Positions 29,101 to 37,629 of a stretch of DNA of 64,000 nt are shown here, piece after piece. The stretch is from Paenibacillus kyungheensis (GTDB taxonomy: Bacteria; Bacillota; Bacilli; Paenibacillales; Paenibacillaceae): the NCBI RefSeq assembly GCF_028606985.1, contig NZ_CP117416.1, positions 3,200,001-3,264,000 of the forward strand, read 5' to 3'. The position numbers and the translations under genes are program-made. How positions within the stretch are numbered: the stretch's first letter is position 1; every line of letters begins with the position of its first letter. The notes under the pieces were generated by a model. It saw nothing but the letters and a program-made list of their open reading frames with translations. It did no database searches and was not told the origin of the DNA.

Positions 29101-29868
29101 TTCACCGATCACTGTCCGCAGTCGTTCTAGCTTACCATGACGATGCTGAGGTTCCTGTCTGGAGACATACAGAATACCTGCTGGCTCAATGCCACGTCCT
29201 GCAAAAGACTGAGCTACACCGCGCTGGTAGTCGGCAAAAGGCAACTCTAGATCATCATGCTTATCAATTTGATTGACGATCAAATATAAAGGTTTGCCTC
29301 GTTCTGATAGTGTTTTGGCAAAAGAAAGATTGGTTTCGGATTGAACATGATTATAATCCATCACATAAAATACAACATCAGCACGATGCAGAGCAGAGTA
29401 CGTAGCCGCTTCGTGTGCCGCATCTGTCGAATCTACACCCGGTGTATCTAGTAACACACCATGAGCGCCTAGAAGCTTAATATCGTCCCATAGATCGACA
29501 GATTCGTACTCACCGCCGTTTTTGCAATATTCATCTAATTCATCTAATCCTATTTCAAATGATGGCTCTTGATTATTTAAATGTACAATAGCACGCGGTT
29601 CTCCATCACGAATCGCGGCAATATTTGCTGTTGTAGGAATAGGACTGGTCGGTAATACCTGTTTACCACATAACCAGTTCATCAGGCTAGATTTACCCGC
29701 AGAAAAGTGCCCACAAAAAGCAAGCACCAATTCTTCGGAACGATGCTTCTGGATTAAATCTTGTGCTTTGTTCGCAGCAGCCGTATTTCCTTGTTGTTCC
29801 AGTGTTGATTTTAATTGTTCTAGTATATGATCGAACGAATCTTTCGTTGTTGGTGTAATCGCTTGCAT
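26158..29868 (-). CDS. dynA: Tandem bacterial dynamin, DynA-like
   Basis: 1236 residues from the ATG at 29868, which has GGAGGG 7 nt upstream. It holds two complete dynamin units in one chain. The first GTPase has P-loop GHFSAGKSS (residues 53-61) and DTPGVDSTDAAHEAAT. The second has GAFSAGKSS (about residue 660) and DTPGADSVNARHTG. Each is followed by long Gln/Glu-rich helical stalks (AEQHTLQQERDQLSERYQSL). It is close to the 1193-residue B. subtilis DynA (YpbR), which tethers and fuses membranes and helps against membrane-active phage and antibiotics. Probably soluble, bound to the inner face of the membrane. Confidence 0.9.
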   Translation of the reverse strand: MQAITPTTKDSFDHILEQLKSTLEQQGNTAAANKAQDLIQKHRSEELVLAFCGHFSAGKSSLMNWLCGKQVLPTSPIPTTANIAAIRDGEPRAIVHLNNQEPSFEIGLDELDEYCKNGGEYESVDLWDDIKLLGAHGVLLDTPGVDSTDAAHEAATYSALHRADVVFYVMDYNHVQSETNLSFAKTLSERGKPLYLIVNQIDKHDDLELPFADYQRGVAQSFAGRGIEPAGILYVSRQEPQHRHGKLERLRTVIGELLVEREPLRMYSLSQAIWELAEEHTKWLQAQMNHEQEQSDTEDEQHDDMTVEQLNAQLEQFEQQIVTAQNKIEDYRKSWSWEIGRLVDQANITPAPVRDLAQLYLESERPGFKKGFFASKDKTAQERAQRKSTFLNAYREQVAANLDVHVRGLLRGWSQEQQLWTEEQETLLTSSLPQITERDIEAGAGSDVAISGEYVLNYTRALREKTVAIYRRAALDAIERLFEQLQPKVEAEQHTLQQERDQLSERYQSLMHQQQLEQQKEQSDQAVRKLLPAREQLQAQWLPAIQEESIEAQSVDQINAPQTVQKEATAEQSPDASILNKSASNNPDDVPALAKGNTVSSHRKERLLQTAVQLRQASDMIEHIKGLSLPATELRRRAHVMENGKFTLALFGAFSAGKSSFANALLGEAVLPVSPHPMTAAITQIMAPEGEYGHGTAQVFMKSRTEMQEDISGAFRLLGLPEMTLEQDWGKQISSLSPARIHPSARAHYNFVIAAAAGWQEAEPLLGQELKIGLDQFRGFVSEETKSCFVRRIDLYYHCELTAQGMVLVDTPGADSVNARHTGVTFEYMKSADALVFVTYYNHAFTHGDRQLLEQLGRVKGSLALDNMFFVVNASDLASSEEEKNQVVERIVHELNTTGIRKPNIYALSSRRAIQGNDEGFRQFQQHFTSFADETLAGLAIQAAYDEVERVRKTVLTWEDAAKRGEAYRVERMQQLVQERAAAHAAAMRMFQTEPDRRIQEESGELLFHVRQRVRLKALDWMPEIFNPSLLNSESPDLKADFAACGRELLRRLSTELEQEVLATTLRMEKASERVVSERLEVYGREAEAAAAGLTLSKPELTKWQTPELAQMKIADVLDWKSLWSLFRNPRYFFEQGGREKFREEVSARLDQLIATMLDEQRERLSQYYIVGLNERLQEAADDMQRQIAEWVEGTEASLQTDVSADRWSALASDLYELSHHVSAEDQERIKQAYNL

Positions 29869-30016
29869 CAGTATGCCCTCCATCATGCATGATCTCTGCT
29901 CAAATTTACTTTGCTGATATTGTACCATTGTGATACACCTGCTGTAACTATTGGATTACAAGGTAGCCGATCTTATATGCTACGACAGACTTTTCCACTT
30001 CTTGTATTTTAATCAT

Positions 30017-30094
30017 AAAAAAGGCTTTTTACGAATAGCATCTATAATAACCGATCGGAAGATCGTATAGATACTTTCATAAAAAGCCTTATTT
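30017..30094 (-). terminator. Large terminator after the gene at 30119-30397
   Basis: AAGGCTTTTTA pairs with TAAAAAGCCTT, ATCTATA with TATAGAT and CGATC with GATCG, stacked in one long stem; the minus strand then has TTTTTTATG. Confidence 0.8.
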
Positions 30095-30118
30095 GAGCAC
30101 TGTTATAGTATTACTGAA

Positions 30119-30397
30119 TTAGATAACGCTAGCTTCTTTTTCAGCAACAGGAACTAGAATTTCGAACAATTTACCATGTTGCAAAATAGTAATTCCTTTA
30201 CCTTTGTCTTTCATCACAACAACATCGCGTTTTTGTGCCATACGCTCGATATAGTAATCAGGTACATCGCCAGAATAGTTAACAGTAATACCGTCAACTT
30301 CTTTTTCTTCGTTTTCAGCCAATTCTTCTGCTACCACTTGCTCAAAGATATCAGAAAATTGTTCAAAATTATCAGTGTATACAGAAATGCATTTCAT
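30119..30397 (-). CDS. Conserved small protein of unknown function
   Basis: 92 residues, acidic, no signal or membrane segment. It reads MKCISVYTDNFEQFSDIFEQ, then an acidic AEELAENEEKEVDGI and VVVMKDKGKGITILQHGKLF. I know no assigned function; such proteins recur in Paenibacillus next to nth. AGAGG lies about 10 nt before the ATG. The gene begins 16 bp after the end of nth and shares its terminator, so the two are probably co-transcribed. Confidence 0.7.
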   Translation of the reverse strand: MKCISVYTDNFEQFSDIFEQVVAEELAENEEKEVDGITVNYSGDVPDYYIERMAQKRDVVVMKDKGKGITILQHGKLFEILVPVAEKEASVI

Positions 30398-30413
30398 AAC
30401 GTTCGACCTCTTT

Positions 30414-31127
30414 TTATGTTGTAGTGTTGTTTTTCTCTACTGACTTTGAGATTTTAGGTTTGACCTTTTTCTCTTTGATCACTAGAGAAGTTTTCATTCT
30501 TTTTTTGCCTTCACGACAAATGTCCAATAGTGGACATACCTGACAAGCAGGATTTTGAGCTTTGCAATGATACCGTCCGAAAAAAATAAAACGATGATGA
30601 CTAATCGTCCATTCATCCCGGGGTACACGCTTGTTCAGCTTGTTTTCCACTTCGGTTACATTGTCTTTCCAGTTTGCGAGTCCTAGCCTTTTGGATACAC
30701 GTTCAACATGAGTATCTACTGCAAAAGCCGGCACATCAAATGCATTGGATACGACCACATTCGCTGTCTTACGTCCAACTCCTGGAAGCTGTACAAGCAG
30801 GTCATGTTCACCAGGCACTTCTCCACCATATTTTTCAATCAGGATCTGGCATAAATTTTGAATATGCTTCGCTTTGTTGCGATACAATCCAATACGCCGT
30901 ATATCTTGTTCCAATTCTTCGAGTGGTACAGAGATATAATCCTGTGGTGTGTGATATTTCTGAAATAAATCTGCCGTCACCTTGTTGACTGTCGCATCTG
31001 TGCATTGTGCCGAGAGCAGTACAGCAATCGTCAGTTCAAACGCATTGTTATGATTAAGTTCGCAGTGCGCATCTGGGAACATGCCAGCGATGGTATCTAA
31101 AATATGTCTCACTGTAGTGGCATTCAT
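30414..31127 (-). CDS. nth: Endonuclease III
   Basis: 237 residues from the ATG at 31127, which has GCAGGAGG 7 nt upstream. The helix-hairpin-helix LVQLPGVGRKTANVV contains the catalytic Lys. The catalytic Asp is in AVDTHVERVSKRLG. The Fe-S cluster is C-x6-C-x2-C-x5-C (CKAQNPACQVCPLLDIC). A DNA glycosylase/AP-lyase for oxidised pyrimidines. In B. subtilis nth follows dnaD; here dnaD is 20 kb away. The C-terminus has a Lys-rich extension. An attenuator-like structure lies just upstream (31142-31191). Confidence 0.95.
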   Translation of the reverse strand: MNATTVRHILDTIAGMFPDAHCELNHNNAFELTIAVLLSAQCTDATVNKVTADLFQKYHTPQDYISVPLEELEQDIRRIGLYRNKAKHIQNLCQILIEKYGGEVPGEHDLLVQLPGVGRKTANVVVSNAFDVPAFAVDTHVERVSKRLGLANWKDNVTEVENKLNKRVPRDEWTISHHRFIFFGRYHCKAQNPACQVCPLLDICREGKKRMKTSLVIKEKKVKPKISKSVEKNNTTT

Positions 31128-31141
31128 TAGTATTCCTCCTG

Positions 31142-31191
31142 CAAAAAACCGCCTGTCCACGGCATTTTCCGCGACTCAGACGGTATCGTCT
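31142..31191 (-). promoter_or_regulatory. Attenuator-like leader before nth
   Basis: On the minus strand ACCGTCTG (31177-31184) pairs with CAGGCGGT (31148-31155) and is followed by six T, a good terminator only 15-20 bp before the nth start. An overlapping hairpin AGACG-ATAC-CGTCT (31178-31191) would exclude it. The amidase upstream has its own terminator, so this looks like a leader switch. The rest of 31161-31383 holds no gene. Confidence 0.5.
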
Positions 31192-31383
31192 CACTGTACC
31201 TGCATGATAGGGATTGCTGCGTCTAGCATTAGATCTCGTACCCAATCTTCAATGACAATACAATTCGTATCTTAACATGTTCTGTGACGAATTGCACGCA
31301 TCGTTTACATGAATTTTCAGTAATTTTTTACTTACGTCAACAAATCGTTAAAAGTTATCTCTGATTTATTTTTTTCCAAAAAC

Positions 31384-31429
31384 AAAAGATCAGTCATCTA
31401 TGGAATATATCCTATAGGACTGATCTTTT
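31384..31429. terminator. Terminator of the cell-wall amidase gene
   Basis: AAAAGATCAGTC pairs with GACTGATCTTTT around a 22-nt loop. Confidence 0.78.
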
Positions 31430-31448
31430 GGCAATTTTGTATTTTGTT

Positions 31449-32876
31449 TTAGGATACACCTAAATATTCTTTGATTCCTTTAACGACACCGTCAGCAACC
31501 GCTTGTTGTCTGGAAGCATCATTCATTTTAGCTTCTTCGGATTTATTACTGATAAATCCAACTTCTAACAATACTGCTGGCATTGTCGTTTCGCGGATGA
31601 CATGGAAATTACCATATTGTACACCACGATCTTTAAAGCCTGTTGCAGCTACTAGATACTTGTGAATCGTCTGTGCTAGCTTTTTGCTATTGCTGCGTTG
31701 GTAATATGTTTCTGTACCGGAAGCCGCAGAAGAACTACTGCTGTTCGCGTGAATCGAGACGAATAGATCTGCATTCAGCTTTTCAGCTACTTTGACACGT
31801 TGTTTCAGTTCAAGGAATGTATCATCTGAACGTGTAAGAACTACATCAATATTTGGATCTTGTTTTAAAATAGCTTCTACTTTCAAAGCGACTGCAAGAT
31901 TCAATGCTTTCTCACTACTTACAGAACCGATCGCTCCTGGATCTTGATATCCATGTCCTGCATCAATAACGACAACTTTTTTGCCATCATTTCCTACAGA
32001 AGATCCACCTTGCGTTGTTCCTTCTGTCGTTGTTGGAACAGTAGGCTTAGGTGTCGTGCCGTTATCTGGTGTTAGATCAACGATCAACAATCCATTGCCT
32101 TCGTTAAAGACTTCATAATTCTGCTTGTTGTTCAGATCAATAACGATCCGAACAGAAGAAGGATCTGTGCTGTACTGTGAGTAACGAATTTGAGAAACTT
32201 TATCATTGTTCTCTACAGCAAGCGTTTGAATTTGTCCGGCACTTGCTGATTGACCAAATCCTCCACCAAAATCAGAGTTAGGCAGATCAATCACAATCCG
32301 ATTAGGTGAATCCATTTTGGATACTTTCGGTGCTACGTTTTTGTCCAGTGTAACCAATAAGCGGCTTTCACTGAAGCTAATACCGTTCACCAGTGCAAGA
32401 CCGTTCTCGGCGTTTGATCCTGATTCCGAAGTCGTTCCTCCGCCGGTGCTCGTGCCTGTTGTTGCCAACGTGACAATTTTGTCGCTGTTATTCCAGTTTA
32501 CTTTGATCCCCATCTGTTCACTAACCAGACGAATCGGTACCAATGTTGTTCCATTTTGAACCACAGGTGCTGTATTCAGCGTGTACGTTTGGTTGTCGAC
32601 AAAAGCCGATTTTTTGCCAATATTCAATGTGATTGATTTACCTTCACCATCAATCGCAACCTTACCAGCATCTTGATCCCAGGTTACTTGATAACCCAAT
32701 TCCTGAGAAATCACACGAATCGGCACCATCACCGAACCATCAATATTCTGCACATCTTCCGGAATACTAAGTTGCTGTCCATCTAGTACAACACGTGTGT
32801 TCGTGGCAGCATCACTGATGTGGGGAAAGGACCACATAAACGCAAACAAAAATAACAAAAAAGCAAATTTCTTCAT
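31449..32876 (-). CDS. N-acetylmuramoyl-L-alanine amidase with stalk and AMIN domains
   Basis: 475 residues. Signal peptide MKKFAFLLFLFAFMWSFPHI SDA first; then a copper-amine-oxidase-N-like stalk region (NIDGSVMVPIRVISQELGY, and GTTLVPIRLVSEQMG). An AMIN domain follows (ISFSESRLLVTLDKNVAPKV). After a Thr/Gly linker comes amidase_3: VVVIDAGHGYQDPGAIG with the zinc His, NADLFVSIHANSS and LLEVGFISNKSEE with the catalytic Glu. It cleaves the Mur-Ala bond of peptidoglycan outside the cell. AMIN domains often target division sites. AGGGGTG lies close before the ATG. Confidence 0.92.
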   Translation of the reverse strand: MKKFAFLLFLFAFMWSFPHISDAATNTRVVLDGQQLSIPEDVQNIDGSVMVPIRVISQELGYQVTWDQDAGKVAIDGEGKSITLNIGKKSAFVDNQTYTLNTAPVVQNGTTLVPIRLVSEQMGIKVNWNNSDKIVTLATTGTSTGGGTTSESGSNAENGLALVNGISFSESRLLVTLDKNVAPKVSKMDSPNRIVIDLPNSDFGGGFGQSASAGQIQTLAVENNDKVSQIRYSQYSTDPSSVRIVIDLNNKQNYEVFNEGNGLLIVDLTPDNGTTPKPTVPTTTEGTTQGGSSVGNDGKKVVVIDAGHGYQDPGAIGSVSSEKALNLAVALKVEAILKQDPNIDVVLTRSDDTFLELKQRVKVAEKLNADLFVSIHANSSSSSAASGTETYYQRSNSKKLAQTIHKYLVAATGFKDRGVQYGNFHVIRETTMPAVLLEVGFISNKSEEAKMNDASRQQAVADGVVKGIKEYLGVS

Positions 32877-33085
32877 TCTTCACCCCTACCATTCCCGTTT
32901 TTTATTACCGAACTTCTTGTACGGCTCCTACCGGTTTTCACATACAACCAGACGATTTATTAGACGCTTAACTTTATCAAAAGTTGCGAGTCTTTTACAA
33001 TCTTAACAGAATGAGCGCGAGCTTTCCTTAAATTTAAAAATGTTACGTCAATGTAACCTTAAAATCCAAAGCAGATTTGGCAAAA

Positions 33086-33140
33086 TAAAAATGCACAACC
33101 CGCTGTCATAAGTACTATCGACAGGGTTATGCATTTTTTT
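33086..33140 (-). terminator. Terminator of the leuCD operon
   Basis: AAAAATGCA with TGCATTTTTTT, continued inward by CTGTC/GACAG. It ends on the minus strand in an AT-rich tract just past leuD. Confidence 0.75.
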
Positions 33141-33145
33141 AAGAA

Positions 33146-33748
33146 TTATACGAATAAATGTTGAGCTTTGTTTTTTTCGTATGCTGTAATATCAGCTTCA
33201 TGTTGTAACGTCAAGCCGATATCATCCAGACCTTGAAGCAAAAATTGACGACGATGCTCATCAAGATCAAAATCTATCGTCAGACCATAATCATCAGACA
33301 ATTGTTTGTTCTCCAAATCGACTTTTAAGCGATATCCTTCATGATCGGCAGTACGTTGGAAAATATCCTGTACTTGCTCTTCTGATAATTTGATTGGCAA
33401 AATACCATTTTTAAAACAGTTGTTGTAGAAAATATCAGCAAATGATGGTGCAATCACACAACGGAATCCGTAATCCATAATCGCCCACGGCGCATGTTCA
33501 CGAGAAGAACCGCAACCAAAGTTGGCACGAGAAACAAGTACAGAAGCACCTTCGTAGCGAGGTTTATTCATTTCGAATTCTTGATTCACATTCCCTGCTT
33601 CATCCCAGCGCCATTCGTAAAATAGAAATTGTCCAAAACCAGTACGTTCAATTCTTTTCAAAAACTGCTTCGGAATAATAGCATCTGTATCTACATTCAC
33701 GCGGTCTACAGGAGCCACGATTCCATTTAATTGTTTAAATTCTTCCAT
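33146..33748 (-). CDS. leuD: 3-isopropylmalate dehydratase small subunit
   Basis: 200 residues. LeuD swivelling domain: VNVDTDAIIPKQFLKRIERT, GCGSSREHAPWA (substrate loop) and VIAPSFADIFYNNCFKNGIL. With LeuC it interconverts 2- and 3-isopropylmalate in leucine synthesis. It begins 17 bp after leuC, so both are in one operon. Confidence 0.95.
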   Translation of the reverse strand: MEEFKQLNGIVAPVDRVNVDTDAIIPKQFLKRIERTGFGQFLFYEWRWDEAGNVNQEFEMNKPRYEGASVLVSRANFGCGSSREHAPWAIMDYGFRCVIAPSFADIFYNNCFKNGILPIKLSEEQVQDIFQRTADHEGYRLKVDLENKQLSDDYGLTIDFDLDEHRRQFLLQGLDDIGLTLQHEADITAYEKNKAQHLFV

Positions 33749-33765
33749 GGATAATTACCCCTCTC

Positions 33766-35187
33766 CTAGTTCAATACTTCTGATTTGAAATTCCAGTCAC
33801 GTACATCGGTAAAGTGTCCTGTAATCGCCGCTGCTGCTGCCATTGCTGGAGACACAAGATGCGTACGTCCGCCACGTCCTTGACGACCTTCAAAGTTACG
33901 GTTCGATGTCGAAGCACAACGTTGTCCCGGCTGCAATACGTCAGGGTTCATCGCCAGACACATACTGCATCCTGCTTCACGCCATTCAAAGCCAGCTTCT
34001 TTAAATACAACATCCAAACCTTCTTTTTCCGCTTGAATCTTCACACGTCCAGAACCTGGAACAACAATCGCTGTCAAACGGTCTGACACAGTATATCCTT
34101 TGGCTACAGCCGCCGCTGCGCGCAAATCTTCAATCCGTCCATTCGTACACGAACCGATAAATACATAATCGACTGGAATTTCAGCCATTGGTGTACCTGG
34201 AGCCAAATCCATATATTCAAGTGCTTTTTCAGCAGCTCTACGTTCATTTTCAGTAGTGAAATCAGCAGGGTTCGGTACAGAAGAAGTGATATCAGTACCC
34301 ATACCTGGGCTTGTTCCCCATGTTACCTGTGGAATCAAAGCATCGACATCAAATTCAAGTACAGTGTCATACTCTGCACCTTCATCTGTTGTTAACTGTT
34401 CCCAACGTGCTACAGCTTCTTCAAATGCTGCACCTTGAGGCACATATTGACGACCACGAAGATATTCTACAGTTGTTGCGTCTGGTGCGATTAATCCTGC
34501 TCTTGCGCCACCTTCAATAGACATATTACATACAGTCATACGCTCTTCCATCGTCAAATCACGAATCGCTTCACCTGTATACTCCAACACATAACCTGTT
34601 GCAAAATCGGTACCGTATTTAGCAATAACGCCCAAAATCATATCTTTAGCTGTTACACCCGGTTTGCGTGACCCATTAAAACGAATTTCCATCGTTTTGG
34701 ACTTGGATTGTTGCAAACATTGTGTTGCCATTACGTGTTCTACTTCACTTGTTCCGATTCCGAAAGCAAGAGCACCAAAAGCACCATGAGTCGATGTATG
34801 GCTATCTCCACATACAATCGTTTTGCCCGGATGAGTCAATCCTAATTCTGGACCCATAACGTGGACAACCCCTTGATCAATCGTATCCAGATCGAACAAT
34901 TTCACGCCAAAGTCCGCACAGTTCTGACTTAGTGTATCAATTTGTTGCTTGGAGATTGGATCTTTAATGTTGAAACGATCTGTTGTCGGTACATTATGAT
35001 CCATCGTTGCAAATGTTAATTCAGGACGACGCACTTTACGATTGCTCAAGCGCAAGCCTTCAAAAGCTTGTGGAGACGTTACTTCATGCACTAGATGTAG
35101 ATCGATATACAAAATACTTGGTTGATTTTCTTGTTGAAAAATAACGTGATTATCCCAAATTTTCTCGTACAATGTTTTTTTACTCAT
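33766..35187 (-). CDS. leuC: 3-isopropylmalate dehydratase large subunit
   Basis: 473 residues from the ATG at 35187 with GGGGTG 8 nt upstream. Aconitase-type with [20 protein letters not shown], and the [4Fe-4S] ligands in [10 protein letters not shown] and [13 protein letters not shown]. leuA and leuB are not in the window. It is divergent from a LysR regulator. The leader holds a TTGCAGC/GCTGCAA hairpin (35235-35259) of unknown role and no T-box. Confidence 0.95.
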   Translation of the reverse strand: MSKKTLYEKIWDNHVIFQQENQPSILYIDLHLVHEVTSPQAFEGLRLSNRKVRRPELTFATMDHNVPTTDRFNIKDPISKQQIDTLSQNCADFGVKLFDLDTIDQGVVHVMGPELGLTHPGKTIVCGDSHTSTHGAFGALAFGIGTSEVEHVMATQCLQQSKSKTMEIRFNGSRKPGVTAKDMILGVIAKYGTDFATGYVLEYTGEAIRDLTMEERMTVCNMSIEGGARAGLIAPDATTVEYLRGRQYVPQGAAFEEAVARWEQLTTDEGAEYDTVLEFDVDALIPQVTWGTSPGMGTDITSSVPNPADFTTENERRAAEKALEYMDLAPGTPMAEIPVDYVFIGSCTNGRIEDLRAAAAVAKGYTVSDRLTAIVVPGSGRVKIQAEKEGLDVVFKEAGFEWREAGCSMCLAMNPDVLQPGQRCASTSNRNFEGRQGRGGRTHLVSPAMAAAAAITGHFTDVRDWNFKSEVLN

Positions 35188-35340
35188 TATTTTCACCCCA
35201 TCATAAGATTCGGACTAAGTCAGTGAACATTCTCTTGCAGCAAATAGTGATGGCTGCAATGAAATCTTGGACCTGAGAATGAAGCACCGCTTTATATTGA
35301 ATCTAATATAACATTACGTGCTATATTGTTCCAAGATATA

Positions 35341-35357
35341 ATAACTATAGAAGTTAT
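35341..35357. promoter_or_regulatory. Candidate LysR-type operator
   Basis: ATAAC-N7-GTTAT dyad, 75-90 bp before the regulator and 155 bp before leuC. Dyads of this shape are typical for LysR proteins. It overlaps a second dyad, CTATA-N5-TATAG. Confidence 0.45.
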
Positions 35358-35431
35358 AGGCTATACTTATAAGTGAATTTTGATTAAAATAGATGTATAA
35401 AAATAATACGTGTACGAAGGAGCAACGTCAT

Positions 35432-36355
35432 ATGGAACTTAGACAACTGCAATATGCACTACAGATTGCTGCTGAACGTAACTTTTCGCGCGCAGCAGAG
35501 AAACTACATATCGCTCAACCTTCACTTAGTCAGCAATTATCCAAATTAGAAAAAGAATTAGGTGTGCTCCTTTTTCAGCGCAATACCAGTACAGTTGAAT
35601 TAACACATGCAGGTACTAATTTTGTAGAACAAGCCCAAAAGATTATTGATGCTGTAGAACAGTTGCGTCAAGAAATGGCAGATATTTCACAATTACAAAG
35701 TGGACGTGTAGTAGTCGGTAGTATGCAGATTACCGGTTCGCATCTTCTTCCTCATGTACTCCCTGCTTTTCGTGCTGCTTATCCGCAGATTGAAGTGATC
35801 TTAATCGAAGATACATCACTCAATCTAGAAAAGTTAACCGCCAGTGGTAAAACAGACCTTAGTCTACTGGCTCTTCCTCTTACCGAACCGTCACTCACGT
35901 ATGAACCGGTAGGTGATGAATTGATCGATCTGGCTGTACCGCCTAATCATCCGTTAGCCCAGCGATTTGCGAATGGTGATCATCGACCTGTAGAATTGAA
36001 AGAATTAGAACATGAACCTTTTATCGTGCTCAAAAAAGGACAAGGATTCCGCAAAATTGTATTCGATGTGTGTAAAGAAGCAGGTTTTGAACCGCAGGTT
36101 GTATTTGAAAGTAATAATATCGAGACAATCCAATCTTTGGTCGCTACAGGAATGGGTGTTACTTTTGTTCCTCATTATATAGCGCGCGCCAGACGTGGCG
36201 AATTTTTACCCATCTATCTTCCTTTAGCAGAACCGATTCCAAGTCGTACACTTGTGATAGCACGTCGCAAAGGAAGATATCTATCCAAAGCGGCTGAAGC
36301 ATTTGTAAATACGTTTAAAGAAACAATGATTAATGTAGTACATCCTGAACAATAA
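35432..36355 (+). CDS. LysR-family regulator divergent from leuCD
   Basis: 307 residues from the ATG at 35432, which has GAAGGAG 10 nt upstream; the ATG at 35393 has no site. The N-terminal HTH is MELRQLQYALQIAAERNFSR, followed by AAEKLHIAQPSLSQQLSKLE. The C-terminal effector domain has VGSMQITGSHLLPHVLPAFR, FIVLKKGQGFRKIVFDVCKE and TGMGVTFVPHYIARA. The group resembles CysL/YwfK and the LeuO-like activators. A link with leuCD is inferred from divergence. Only a weak hairpin is seen after the gene. Confidence 0.86.
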   Translation: MELRQLQYALQIAAERNFSRAAEKLHIAQPSLSQQLSKLEKELGVLLFQRNTSTVELTHAGTNFVEQAQKIIDAVEQLRQEMADISQLQSGRVVVGSMQITGSHLLPHVLPAFRAAYPQIEVILIEDTSLNLEKLTASGKTDLSLLALPLTEPSLTYEPVGDELIDLAVPPNHPLAQRFANGDHRPVELKELEHEPFIVLKKGQGFRKIVFDVCKEAGFEPQVVFESNNIETIQSLVATGMGVTFVPHYIARARRGEFLPIYLPLAEPIPSRTLVIARRKGRYLSKAAEAFVNTFKETMINVVHPEQ

Positions 36356-36471
36356 AATAAGGAAATGCAGTCTATGTATTCCCTTATAATTTTATTTTGT
36401 TTCTATATATATGCTAATTGCCAGAGGTGCTATATATGATAGGTGTTAGTTCATTAAGAAATGTATTCTTT

Positions 36472-36999
36472 TTAAATATGTTGTAGAAAATGAATATATT
36501 CAGAGATATTTTCTTCAATCCGTACTGGTGTCGATTCATGCTCTGCACTATAAAAAGCGGTAAAACCTTGATACGAAGCATGAATATAATCAAATGTCAT
36601 TTCAAAAGGCAGTAATATTTGTTCTAACGTATAGCGGTATTTTCCGTCAGGTTGGTAATCTGCTTCACTAACGCCTACAGTCACAGCGATAGCAACTTTG
36701 CGATCGGTAAAGTGTTTACCTGTTGAACCATACGCCCAGCCATACGTTAATACTTCATCAAGCCATTTTTTCAACAGCGGCGGGCAATTAAACCAGTACA
36801 ACGGAAACTGAAAAACGATATGATCATGTGCTTCAACAAGTGCTTGTTCTTGCTCTACATTTATGTTTTCATCAGGATAGACTTTGTAAAGTTCATGAAT
36901 CGTGAATTGATCAGGATACTTTTCCAGTTCTTGAATCCAGCGTTTATTGATGACGGAATCTTGCATATTAGGATGCGTTACAATTACTAATGTTTTCAT
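36472..36999 (-). CDS. NAD(P)H quinone reductase, flavodoxin-like fold
   Basis: 175 residues from the ATG at 36999 with GGAGG 8 nt upstream. The FMN/FAD loop region is VTHPNMQDSVINKRWIQEL, and HIVFQFPLYWFNCPPLLKKW with GWAYGSTG gives the rest of the dinucleotide and substrate site, as in YwrO/KefF/NQO1-like enzymes. It reduces quinones by two electrons to avoid semiquinone radicals. Divergent from an HxlR regulator across 141 bp, a pairing typical of quinone-inducible systems. Confidence 0.87.
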   Translation of the reverse strand: MKTLVIVTHPNMQDSVINKRWIQELEKYPDQFTIHELYKVYPDENINVEQEQALVEAHDHIVFQFPLYWFNCPPLLKKWLDEVLTYGWAYGSTGKHFTDRKVAIAVTVGVSEADYQPDGKYRYTLEQILLPFEMTFDYIHASYQGFTAFYSAEHESTPVRIEENISEYIHFLQHI

Positions 37000-37088
37000 A
37001 TGATAAACCTCCATTATATTTAGCTTGGTTGGACTTGCTAAACCTATTGTAAGACGGATACTTATCATAAAAAAGTACGCACTTTAAA

Positions 37089-37101
37089 GTTAGGTACTAA
37101 C
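37089..37101. promoter_or_regulatory. Candidate HxlR operator
   Basis: GTTAG-GTA-CTAAC dyad in the divergent spacer between the quinone reductase and the HxlR gene. It lies 40-50 bp before the HxlR start and about 90 bp before the reductase. Confidence 0.4.
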
Positions 37102-37140
37102 CTCAAAGAAAGTATGGAATGCCTGAAAGGAGAATTAGCA

Positions 37141-37491
37141 ATGCATATTGGTGACTACAGTCTGACAGGTGTTAACCTGAAAGATACGGGATTTGGCTAT
37201 ACGCTTTCACTGGTAGGCGGAAAATATAAAATGATTATTATGTATTGGTTAGCAGGAGAAAATAAAGTAATGCGTTACAATGAACTCAAGCGTTCAATCG
37301 GCACGATTTCTTTCAAAACGTTAAGTGCTACATTAAAAGAACTAGAACAAGATCAATTGATTATCCGTACAGAATATCCTCAAGTGCCGCCAAAAGTAGA
37401 ATACCGTTTATCAGAACGCGGGCAATCGTTAATTCCAATCTTAGATATGATGTGTGATTGGGGCGAACAGAATCAATTAGAAGAGGTTTAA
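37141..37491 (+). CDS. HxlR-family transcriptional regulator
   Basis: 116 residues from the ATG at 37141, which has AAAGGAG 8 nt upstream. The winged-helix core is LSLVGGKYKMIIMYWLAGEN with MRYNELKRSIGTISFKTLSA, TLKELEQDQLIIRTEYPQVP and VEYRLSERGQ. YodB and HypR, members of the family, sense quinones and disulfide stress through Cys; here the only Cys is near the C-terminus (MMCDWGEQ), not the N-terminal site of YodB. Probably a repressor of the divergent reductase. Confidence 0.87.
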   Translation: MHIGDYSLTGVNLKDTGFGYTLSLVGGKYKMIIMYWLAGENKVMRYNELKRSIGTISFKTLSATLKELEQDQLIIRTEYPQVPPKVEYRLSERGQSLIPILDMMCDWGEQNQLEEV

Positions 37492-37629
37492 TTACAAAAA
37501 GTAATAAAAATACTATTAATAACAATCAATTCAGGTTATACTATTTCTAATGCAACTATAATGGTTACACCTTTTGCAATTCTATTTTTGAATATCATTA
37601 TAAATTTATTGTAGTGGAGGATTATCCGT

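Noticed and set aside
35188-35431. A leucine T-box before leuC
   Set aside because: No T-box GGTGG motif or terminator is present; only a 7-bp hairpin and a LysR-like dyad.
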